From contig CAMAJC010000142.1 in the NCBI GenBank assembly GCA_945835425.1, forward strand, positions 1 through 5,528: a stretch of DNA of 5,528 bases, read 5' to 3'. Below the pieces are notes generated by a model that saw only the letters and a program-made list of their open reading frames with translations, did not search any database and was not told where the DNA came from. Origin of the DNA: an uncultured Clostridia bacterium (lineage in GTDB: Bacteria > Bacillota > Clostridia > Oscillospirales > Ruminococcaceae). Below, in pieces: positions 1 to 5,445 of this stretch (position 1 is its first letter; every line of letters starts with the position of its first letter). A program made the translations under genes and the position numbers.

Positions 1-301
1 CAAAAGGCTTGGTGACATAATCCGCTGCGCCGGAAAGGAGCAGGTTTACCTTGTCATTTACATCGACCTTGGCGCTGACCACAATGACCGGAAGGCCGGA
101 AAGCTTCGGCAGCAGCTCTTCCCCGCTCAGTCCCGGCAGCATCAGGTCGAGCAGCACCAGATTGGGCACTGTTTTGTCCAATAAAAGCAGCGCTTCCGTG
201 CCCGAATAGGCGCAGAGCGGACGGTACCCTTCGCGGGTGAGCAGCTCGGAGAGCATATGGCTGATATAGGTGTCGTCGTCGATAATCAGAATCGTTTTCA
301 T
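1..301 (-). CDS. Response regulator, N-terminal receiver domain (partial, runs off the left edge)
   Basis: This is the first 100 codons of a two-component response regulator, a cytoplasmic protein that is phosphorylated by a sensor kinase. The visible protein begins MKTILIIDDDTYISHML and is a complete-looking receiver fold: the acidic cluster D8-D9-D10, the predicted phosphoacceptor D52 in LVLLDLMLPGLSG, the switch serine S76 in VIVVSAK, and the conserved lysine K98 in ADYVTKPF. The start is ATG at 301, preceded by GGAGGG (307-312) with a 5-nt spacer. The style of the receiver (DLMLPGLSGEELL, YVTKPF) resembles the OmpR/PhoB class, but the output domain lies outside the window, so its DNA-binding type and target are unknown. 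It is on the same strand as malQ but is separated from it by a terminator and has its own promoter, so a functional link to sugar use is not supported by the layout. Confidence 0.93.
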   Translation of the reverse strand, partial: MKTILIIDDDTYISHMLSELLTREGYRPLCAYSGTEALLLLDKTVPNLVLLDLMLPGLSGEELLPKLSGLPVIVVSAKVDVNDKVNLLLSGAADYVTKPF

Positions 302-336
302 GGTAACCCTCCGGCTGTACAGATGTTTTCCACTCT

Positions 337-365
337 ATTGTAGCAAATCGGATGGGAAAAAGCAA
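337..365 (-). promoter_or_regulatory. Promoter of the response regulator gene
   Basis: On the minus strand there is a -35 box TTGCTT (360-365), a 17-bp spacer, and a -10 box TACAAT (337-342), the latter preceded by TGC, which makes it an extended -10. The predicted transcript start is near 330, giving a leader of roughly 30 nt to the ATG at 301. The element lies downstream of the malQ terminator, consistent with independent transcription. It is a sequence-pattern call only. Confidence 0.7.
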
Positions 366-388
366 TTTGCGGATGATTAAGATTTGGT

Positions 389-431
389 AAAGAGAAAAGC
401 GCCTGCTCCATTTTGCCGATGGAACAGGCGC
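389..431 (-). terminator. Rho-independent terminator of malQ
   Basis: The arms 399-410 and 420-431 form a 12-bp stem around a 9-nt loop (411-419). Read on the minus strand, the single non-Watson-Crick position is a U-G wobble. On the plus strand the same position would be a C-A mismatch. The minus-strand stem is followed by TTTTCTCTTT (389-398). The structure begins 9 nt after the malQ stop codon, so it fits a terminator for malQ that shields the response regulator gene from read-through. Confidence 0.88.
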
Positions 432-439
432 GTGATCAA

Positions 440-1954
440 TCAGATGCTGCTGCGGTAGAAGGTGCGGTTGAGGTTTAACAGCCAGCTGCGGTCGAGCTGG
501 GCAAGGGCATCCTGTGTGACGCGGAACGCCCAGTTGCCGGCAGGAACGCCCGGCTGGTTCATCTTGCAGTCGTTGCCGTAGCCGCAGAGGTCCTGAATCG
601 GGACGATCGCCAGCATGGCAGGAGACGCCCAGAGGGTGCGGATCATCGCACGGACGGCCGGCGCTTTGAAGCCGCCTTCGCCCCAGTTGCCGCCCTCAAA
701 GCCGCAGTAACGCAGAGCACGGTCGCGGTTTTCGTTCGATGCGGCATACAGCCAGCCCAGCATGGTGTCGTTGTCGTGGGTGCCGGTATAGGCAAGGGAG
801 TTTTTCGGGATATTGTGCGGCAGATGGAGGTTATCGTAGTTGTCGATAAAGGCAAACTGCATGACCCGCATACCCGGAAGGCCGGTGTCCTCTTTGAGCT
901 TGATGACGTCGTCGTCGATCGTGCCGAGGTCTTCGGCGATGATCGGCGCGTTCTCGCCGAAGGTCTTTTTGACCTCCTTAAAGAAGTCCATGCCGGCGCC
1001 CTTGACCCACTCGCCTTCCTTGGCGGTCCTTGCGCCGCCGGGAATCGACCAGTAGGAGGAGAAGGCGCGGAAATGGTCAATGCGCACCATGTCGTAAGTG
1101 TTCAGCGATGCGCCCAGGCGCTTTAACCACCAGCTGTAGCCGTCCTTTTTCATATAGGCCCAGTTGTAAATCGGCTGGCCCCAGAGCTGGCCGTCTGCGG
1201 CAAAATAATCGGGCGGGCATCCGGCGATGTGGCGGGGTTTGCCCTCTGCGTCCAGATCAAACATCTCCCGGTTGCCCCAGACGTCGGAGCTGTCCTGGGC
1301 GACATAAAAGGGCATATCGCCGATGATTTTGATGCCGGTTTCGTTGATCTCCTTTTTGACGGACTCCCACTGGGAATAAAACTCATACTGAACAAATTCC
1401 TGATACAAAATCTCGTCGGCCAGTTCGGTCTTGGCCTTGGCGACAGCCTTCGGCTCGTGCATTTTGAGGCCCTTGTCCTCCCAGTCGACCCAGCATTTAT
1501 CGTTATTTTTCGAGCGGATCGCGACATAAAGGGCATAGTCCGGCAGCCAAGACTCGTTTTCTTTGACAAAAGCGAGGACCTTCTCCTTTTCTTCCTTATC
1601 CATCCGGGAATAGGCTGTCCGCAGCACACGGTCGCGGGTCCCGCGCAGCCAGTTAAAATCGACCTGATACGGCATCCGATATTTATTGACTTCCAGCTCA
1701 TCCTCCGTCAGCAGGCCCTTTTTATGCAGGGTCGGCAGGTCGATAAACATCATATTGCCCGCAAAAGCGGAAAGGCTGGTGTAGGGAGAATTGTACTGGT
1801 CGACCGTCGTAAAGGGCAGCGTCTGCCAGTAGGTAAAGCCGCAGTCGTGCAGCAGATGGGCAAAGGAAACGGCCTCTTTGCCAAAGGAACCGACGCCGTA
1901 TTCGCCGGGCAGAGAGGAAATATGCAGCAGTACGCCGCTGGAACGAGGAATCAT
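440..1954 (-). CDS. malQ: 4-alpha-glucanotransferase (amylomaltase, GH77)
   Basis: The product (504 aa, usual length for the family) transfers alpha-1,4-glucan segments between maltodextrins in the cytoplasm, releasing glucose and making longer chains for phosphorylase. GH77 marks seen: RSSGVLLHISSLPG at the N-terminus, PYTSLSAFAGN (57-67), GDMPFYV (212-218), GCPPDYFAADGQLWG (245-259), the nucleophile D293 in VRIDHFRAF, the acid/base E341 in IIAEDLG, and the third catalytic acid D394 in GTHDNDT. The C-terminal MNQPGVPAGNWAFR segment is also typical. I chose ATG at 1954 because AAAGGA (1964-1969) sits 9 nt upstream and the protein then begins MIPRSSG as in homologues. An in-frame TTG at 1972 would add six residues, but it overlaps the region of that Shine-Dalgarno sequence and lacks one of its own. 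The gene is divergent from the GH1 gene and ends in its own terminator. All catalytic residues are present and I see no frameshift. Confidence 0.96.
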   Translation of the reverse strand: MIPRSSGVLLHISSLPGEYGVGSFGKEAVSFAHLLHDCGFTYWQTLPFTTVDQYNSPYTSLSAFAGNMMFIDLPTLHKKGLLTEDELEVNKYRMPYQVDFNWLRGTRDRVLRTAYSRMDKEEKEKVLAFVKENESWLPDYALYVAIRSKNNDKCWVDWEDKGLKMHEPKAVAKAKTELADEILYQEFVQYEFYSQWESVKKEINETGIKIIGDMPFYVAQDSSDVWGNREMFDLDAEGKPRHIAGCPPDYFAADGQLWGQPIYNWAYMKKDGYSWWLKRLGASLNTYDMVRIDHFRAFSSYWSIPGGARTAKEGEWVKGAGMDFFKEVKKTFGENAPIIAEDLGTIDDDVIKLKEDTGLPGMRVMQFAFIDNYDNLHLPHNIPKNSLAYTGTHDNDTMLGWLYAASNENRDRALRYCGFEGGNWGEGGFKAPAVRAMIRTLWASPAMLAIVPIQDLCGYGNDCKMNQPGVPAGNWAFRVTQDALAQLDRSWLLNLNRTFYRSSI

Positions 1955-1979
1955 GAAAATGCATCCTTTCAATAAATAT

Positions 1980-2007
1980 TACCAAACGCCCGCAGAAACT
2001 ACCAAAC
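1980..2007 (-). repeat. 8-bp direct repeat GTTTGGTA in the malQ leader, 20-bp period
   Basis: The minus strand carries GTTTGGTA twice, at 2000-2007 and 1980-1987. The copies start exactly 20 bp apart, about two helical turns, and lie between the predicted malQ promoter (2037-2065) and the ribosome binding site (1964-1969). Two identical half-sites on one face of the DNA suggest binding by a dimeric regulator. No regulator has been identified, and chance cannot be excluded for an 8-mer pair. Confidence 0.5.
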
Positions 2008-2036
2008 AGCGAGCGCATTTTTTATTCAGCTTTTTC

Positions 2037-2065
2037 ATTATAACAAATTCCCTGTCGTTTTGCAA
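2037..2065 (-). promoter_or_regulatory. malQ promoter
   Basis: On the minus strand there is a -35 box TTGCAA (2060-2065), a 17-bp spacer and a perfect -10 box TATAAT (2037-2042). The -10 box is preceded by TGT, giving an extended -10 (TGTTATAAT). The predicted start near 2030 gives a leader of about 75 nt. This is the best-matching promoter in the window, so basal transcription of malQ may be high unless repressed. Confidence 0.78.
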
Positions 2066-2091
2066 TTCGCCAGATGTAGAACTCTCCTGTG

Positions 2092-2150
2092 AAAAAATAT
2101 TACAAAAAACGAAAAAGGCACTATTTTCATTTTTTGAACTTGCTTTTTTT
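2092..2150. other. Run of A- and T-tracts between the divergent promoters
   Basis: A-tracts at 2092-2097, 2104-2109 and 2112-2116 are followed by T-tracts at 2124-2127, 2130-2135 and 2144-2150. Centres are roughly 7 to 15 bp apart, with several close to one helical turn. This pattern could bend the DNA or act as an UP element for the GH1 promoter whose -35 box lies at its right edge. It contains no convincing gene. The structural role is inferred. Confidence 0.4.
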
Positions 2151-2168
2151 GTGCATTTCGATTATCAT
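2140..2168 (+). promoter_or_regulatory. Putative promoter of the GH1 gene
   Basis: A -35 box TTGCTT (2140-2145) is separated by 17 bp from a -10 box TATCAT (2163-2168, five of six consensus bases). The -35 hexamer is identical to that of the response regulator promoter. The predicted start near 2175 leaves a leader of about 50 nt before the ATG at 2224. An overlapping alternative, TTGAAC (2134-2139) with GATTAT (2160-2165), has an unfavourable 20-bp spacer. Confidence 0.5.
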
Positions 2169-2223
2169 GGAGGTAGGATATCCGTACGCTTTACAGATTA
2201 TTACATAAAAAGGAGAGAAGACC

Positions 2224-3711
2224 ATGAAAACTGCTTTTCCTGAAGGATTTCTCTGGGGCGGCGCAGTCGCAGCAAACCAGTGCGAGGGCGCGTGGCTGGA
2301 GGACGGCAAGCTCCCCAATGTCACCGACGTTATGGTCGGCATCGGCACCGACGGCAAACATCCCGGCGTCAAATGGAATGACGAAACCGGGAAATGGGAG
2401 ATGGCGCTGAAGGATGGGAAAAAATACCTGAGCCATGAGGCCATCGACCTCTACCACCGGTACCCGGAAGACCTCAAGTTGATGGGCGGAATGGGGTTCA
2501 AAGCGTTCCGCACCTCGATCGCCTGGAGCCGTATCTTCCCGCGCGGTGACGAGGAAGAACCCAATGAAGCCGGGCTTGTCTACTATGATAAGCTGTTTGA
2601 TGAAATGCTGAAAAACGGGATGCAGCCGGTCGTCACCCTCTCCCACTATGAGACGCCGCTTTATCTGGTCACCGAGTACGGCGGCTGGAAAAACAGAAAG
2701 CTGATTACCTTCTTTGAGCGGTACGCCCGCACCGTTTTTGAGCGGTATAAAGACAAGGTCAAATACTGGATGACGTTTAATGAAATCAACGTCGCTTTCC
2801 GGATGCCTTTTGCAGGCGCAGGTATTCTGTCAGACAACCCTGAAAGCCCGGTCGAGGCGCTGACCAAAAAGGAAATCTATCAGGCGGTTCATCATGAATT
2901 CGTCGCTTCTTCCCTGGCGGTCAAGGCCTGCCATGAAATTATCCCGGACGCGAAGATCGGCGCGATGCTGACCTGCTCGTCGGTGGCGACTTACCCGTAC
3001 ACCTGCTCGCCGGAGGATGCTTTCGGGACGCTCTCTTATAAACGGCAAACCTATTTCTTCGGGGACGTTATGTGCAGAGGGTACTACCCTGCTTATATCT
3101 ACCGGGTCTGGGAGGAAGAGGACTGCGCGCCGGTTATGGAACAGGGCGATGATGAAATCCTCGCCTGCTATCCGGTCGACTACCTCGCTTTCTCTTATTA
3201 CCGCAGCGGCGTCTGGCATGAAGCGGAGGAAAAAGACAAGGTCTCCGAAGGTTCGGTTACGTCCGGTTCGGGGACTGGGTTTACCAATCCTTACCTGACC
3301 GAGTGTTCTCCTGCGCCCTGGTGCTGGCCGGTCGACCCGAAAGGACTGCGGTATACCTGCAATGAACTGTATGACCGTTACCAGATCCCGCTGTTTATCG
3401 TCGAAAACGGTATCGGACTGGACGAAGGGCCGGATGAAAACGGCGTGATCAATGACCCGGTTCGGACCAAGTATCTGGAGGACCATCTGCGGCAGGTTGC
3501 GGAGGCGCTGAAGGACGGCTGCGATATCATGGGCTATCTTTGGTGGGGTCCGATCGACGTCGTTTCGGCCGGGACCGGCGAGATGAAGAAACGGTATGGG
3601 TTTGTCTATGTCGACCGCAATAACGACGGTGAAGGGACACTCGCCCGCAGCAAGAAAGTTTCTTATGAACGCTATAAGGAAATCATCGAGTCCAACGGCG
3701 CCGCACTGTAA
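2224..3711 (+). CDS. GH1 family 6-phospho-beta-glucosidase-like enzyme
   Basis: This 495-aa cytoplasmic enzyme belongs to the BglA/BglB-type branch of GH1, which splits 6-phospho-beta-glucosides (for example cellobiose, arbutin or salicin phosphate) by a retaining mechanism. Features seen: FLWGGAVAANQCEGAW at residues 9-24 (with Q19), LSHYETP (H141), acid/base E187 in TFNEIN, nucleophile E394 in FIVENGIG, and W441 in WWGPID. The phosphate-loop segment SAGTGEMKKRYG (448-459) keeps K456 and Y458. The usual SAST form has serine where this protein has G450, and the usual NPYLKASDWGWQ-type loop is longer here (354-371, containing SPAPWCW). Substrate preference may therefore differ from the textbook enzymes. 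There is no signal peptide. AGGAG (2211-2215) lies 8 nt before the ATG. It is divergent from malQ and upstream of the GH4 gene on the same strand. The family is certain, but the exact substrate is not. Confidence 0.92.
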   Translation: MKTAFPEGFLWGGAVAANQCEGAWLEDGKLPNVTDVMVGIGTDGKHPGVKWNDETGKWEMALKDGKKYLSHEAIDLYHRYPEDLKLMGGMGFKAFRTSIAWSRIFPRGDEEEPNEAGLVYYDKLFDEMLKNGMQPVVTLSHYETPLYLVTEYGGWKNRKLITFFERYARTVFERYKDKVKYWMTFNEINVAFRMPFAGAGILSDNPESPVEALTKKEIYQAVHHEFVASSLAVKACHEIIPDAKIGAMLTCSSVATYPYTCSPEDAFGTLSYKRQTYFFGDVMCRGYYPAYIYRVWEEEDCAPVMEQGDDEILACYPVDYLAFSYYRSGVWHEAEEKDKVSEGSVTSGSGTGFTNPYLTECSPAPWCWPVDPKGLRYTCNELYDRYQIPLFIVENGIGLDEGPDENGVINDPVRTKYLEDHLRQVAEALKDGCDIMGYLWWGPIDVVSAGTGEMKKRYGFVYVDRNNDGEGTLARSKKVSYERYKEIIESNGAAL

Positions 3712-3909
3712 CTCAACCAATGAAGACGCACTATTTAGATAGTTACACTTTGCTAACGGAGATAATGACAAAAAAGTTTTGCGGAGCTTTTTCAAAAGCG
3801 ACCGTAACCCCTTACACTTCTGATAATCACTTACTACCCAGTTATAGGCGTAGGTCACGTCTAACTCTGCGCCCGCAGGCGCTCAAAATGTGATTCAAAA
3901 AAAGAAAGG
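3712..3909 (+). other. Intergenic gap between the GH1 and GH4 genes with short repeats and a small hairpin
   Basis: I see no gene and no T-tract terminator here, so the GH1 transcript may continue into the GH4 gene. Two copies of TTACACTT (3743-3750 and 3812-3819) are each followed by GATAAT (3761-3766 and 3822-3827), at different spacings. A dyad GTTA/TAAC spans 3742-3757 and ACTAT/ATAGT spans 3730-3743. A perfect 5-bp GCGCC/GGCGC hairpin with a CGCA loop occupies 3869-3882, about 23 nt before the AAAGGA of the next gene. A weak promoter, CTGATA (3820-3825) and TATAGG (3843-3848) with 17-bp spacing, could serve the GH4 gene. None of these is conclusive. Confidence 0.4.
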
Positions 3910-3918
3910 ATGTTTTTC

Positions 3919-5310
3919 ATGGAAAAGAAACCTGTCAAAATCGTAACCATCGGCGGCGGCAGCAGCTACACGCCGGAACTGATGGAGGGCTTCATCAAAC
4001 GGTATGATGAGCTGCCGATCAAAGAAATCTGGCTGGTCGATATCGAGGAAGGCCGGGAAAAGCTGGAAATCGTCGGGGCTATGGCGCAGCGGATGTGGGA
4101 CGCAAGCCCCTATGACGTTAAGGTACATCTGACGCTGGACAGAAGAGAAGCGCTGCCTGGAGCGGATTTTGTCACGACCCAGTTCCGCGTCGGCCTGCTC
4201 AACGCCCGCATTAAGGACGAACGAATTCCCCTCTCCCACGGGATGCTGGGTCAGGAAACCAACGGCGCAGGCGGTATCTTCAAGGCGTTCCGCACGATTC
4301 CGGTTATTCTGGACATCGTAAAAGATATGAAGGAACTCTGCCCGGACGCATGGCTCATCAACTTCACCAACCCTTCTGGTATGGTGACGGAGGCGGTCAT
4401 CAAAAAGGGCGGCTGGAAGAAATGCGTCGGGCTGTGCAACGTGCCGGTCGGCGCGATGATCAAAGAGCCGGAAATGTTCGGCGTGACCGAGCGGGATCTC
4501 GTCTATCAGTTCGCCGGGCTGAACCATTTTCATTGGCACAAGGTCACTGATGCACATGGAAATGACCTGACCGGAAAGATCATTGAAAAGATGTACGACG
4601 AGGACGCGGGACTGCCGGCGAATATTTTTGACGTGAAGTTTTTGCGGGAGCAGATCGAGCAGATGCAGCTGATCCCCTGCGGCTACCACCGCTATTACTA
4701 CCGGCAGGAAGAGATGCTGGCCCATGACCTCGAGGAATTTAACACCATCGGCACCCGGGCACAGCAGGTCAAGGAGACGGAGGCTGAATTGTTTGAGCTG
4801 TACAAGGACCCGAACCTGAACTACAAACCGGAACAGCTTTCCAAGCGCGGCGGCGCACACTACTCCGACGCGGCCTGCGAGTGTATCGCGTCGATTTACG
4901 GCGACAAGCGCACCCATATGGTCGTTTCGACGGTCAATAACGGCGCGGTACCCGATCTGCCCAGCGACAGCATCGTCGAGGTCTCCTCGATCATCACCGG
5001 CAAAGGCCCGATCCCGATGGCCTGGGGTAAGTTCGGCCCGGCAGAACGCGGCTGGCTGCAGGTCATGAAGGCGATGGAGGAATGTGTCATCGAAGCGGCG
5101 GTCACCGGCGATTACGGCATGGCGATGCAGGCGTTTATCCTCAACCCGCAGATTGTTTCCGGCGCGACCTGCAAGGTTATCCTTGATGAGCTGCTGGTGG
5201 CACATGAGAAATATCTGCCGCAGTTCGCAGATAAAATTGCAGAGCTGAAGGCTGCGGGCGTTGGTTCCAAGGACCCGGTCGTCATGGAGCTGATGGCTGA
5301 GGGAAAATAA
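3919..5310 (+). CDS. GH4 family 6-phospho-beta-glucosidase (NAD and divalent metal dependent)
   Basis: The 463-aa cytoplasmic enzyme is a LicH/ChbF-type GH4 glycosidase, which cleaves phosphorylated beta-glucosides through NAD-linked oxidation, elimination and re-reduction, with a divalent metal such as manganese. Features seen: a Rossmann nucleotide-binding start KIVTIGGGSSYTPEL (residues 7-21), DERIPLSHGMLGQETNGAGG (100-119), NFTNPSGMVTEAV (148-160), metal-site C173 in GLCNVPVG, H203 in GLNHFHW, and a tyrosine-rich GYHRYYYR (255-262) where the catalytic base tyrosine of the family lies. The CNVP motif at C173 marks the phospho-beta-glucosidase branch, as opposed to CDMP in phospho-alpha-glucosidases and CH-type motifs in galactosidases and glucuronidases. 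Length is normal. I prefer ATG 3919 because AAAGGA (3905-3910) is 8 nt upstream. The in-frame ATG at 3910 overlaps that ribosome binding site and would add only three residues. It follows the GH1 gene on the same strand. Confidence 0.94.
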   Translation: MEKKPVKIVTIGGGSSYTPELMEGFIKRYDELPIKEIWLVDIEEGREKLEIVGAMAQRMWDASPYDVKVHLTLDRREALPGADFVTTQFRVGLLNARIKDERIPLSHGMLGQETNGAGGIFKAFRTIPVILDIVKDMKELCPDAWLINFTNPSGMVTEAVIKKGGWKKCVGLCNVPVGAMIKEPEMFGVTERDLVYQFAGLNHFHWHKVTDAHGNDLTGKIIEKMYDEDAGLPANIFDVKFLREQIEQMQLIPCGYHRYYYRQEEMLAHDLEEFNTIGTRAQQVKETEAELFELYKDPNLNYKPEQLSKRGGAHYSDAACECIASIYGDKRTHMVVSTVNNGAVPDLPSDSIVEVSSIITGKGPIPMAWGKFGPAERGWLQVMKAMEECVIEAAVTGDYGMAMQAFILNPQIVSGATCKVILDELLVAHEKYLPQFADKIAELKAAGVGSKDPVVMELMAEGK

Positions 5311-5311
5311 G

Positions 5312-5334
5312 GATAGATCACTCGTTTTTCTATC
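5312..5334 (+). other. Weak hairpin just after the GH4 stop codon
   Basis: GATAGA (5312-5317) can pair with TCTATC (5329-5334) across an 11-nt loop, followed by GTTTTA. The stem is AT-rich and short. It might slow polymerase or protect the 3' end, but the stronger terminator at 5398-5431 is the likely end of the transcript. Confidence 0.25.
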
Positions 5335-5351
5335 GTTTTACCGCATATCGC

Positions 5352-5373
5352 GGCGGGCTGAGGGCAGCCCGCC
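5352..5373. repeat. Perfect GC-rich palindrome, REP-like extragenic element
   Basis: GGCGGGCTG (5352-5360) and CAGCCCGCC (5365-5373) are perfect inverted copies around the loop AGGG. There is no T-tract on either side, so it is not a classic terminator. Read on the minus strand the element begins GTAGGGCGGGCTG. A GTAGGG-type head followed by a GC-rich dyad is my recollection of dispersed palindromic repeats in Clostridia genomes. Only one copy is in this window, so dispersal cannot be shown. Confidence 0.5.
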
Positions 5374-5397
5374 CTACCGATGATAACAGGAAATAAC

Positions 5398-5431
5398 AAA
5401 ACCGTCTGAGACTTGTTCCCAGACGGTTTTT
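5398..5431. terminator. Bidirectional terminator shared by the GH4 gene and folD
   Basis: ACCGTCTG (5401-5408) pairs perfectly with CAGACGGT (5420-5427) across an 11-nt loop. Flanking A residues (5398-5400) and T residues (5428-5431) extend the stem and supply U-tracts in both directions. On the plus strand it would end the GH4 transcript, whose stop is at 5310. On the minus strand it lies 14 nt beyond the folD stop and reads into TTTTGTTATT. It suits two convergent genes. Confidence 0.88.
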
Positions 5432-5445
5432 CATTTAAACGATTA

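Noticed and set aside
1955..1972. TTG start at 1972 giving malQ six extra residues.
   Set aside because: The AAAGGA Shine-Dalgarno sequence lies inside that extension and is well placed for the ATG at 1954; homologues begin near MIPRSSG.
2048..2066. Possible CcpA (cre) site overlapping the malQ -35 box (TTGCAAAACGACAGG on the minus strand).
   Set aside because: It has one extra base between TG and CG and a poor right half, so it does not fit the cre consensus closely enough.
2181..2196. Possible cre-like CGCTTTACA upstream of the GH1 gene.
   Set aside because: Only the right half resembles cre and it is out of register by one base; the left half does not match.
2167..2208. Possible 13-residue leader peptide (MEVGYPYALQIIT) just before the GH1 gene.
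   Set aside because: It has no ribosome binding site and its ATG overlaps the predicted -10 box; it shows no run of regulatory codons.
3786..3799. GCTTTT/AAAAGC inverted repeat as a terminator of the GH1 gene.
   Set aside because: The stem is A-T rich with a 2-nt centre and is not followed by a T-tract.
3712..3909. LicT/BglG-type ribonucleic antiterminator (RAT) sequence, expected for beta-glucoside operons.
   Set aside because: No stretch resembling the RAT consensus followed by a terminator was found here or in 1955-2223.
3895..5205. Long open frame antisense to the GH4 gene (also 2830-3858 antisense to GH1 and 1229-1975 antisense to malQ).
   Set aside because: These are by-products of GC-rich codon use in genuine genes; the proteins match no family I recognise, while the sense frames carry full catalytic motifs.
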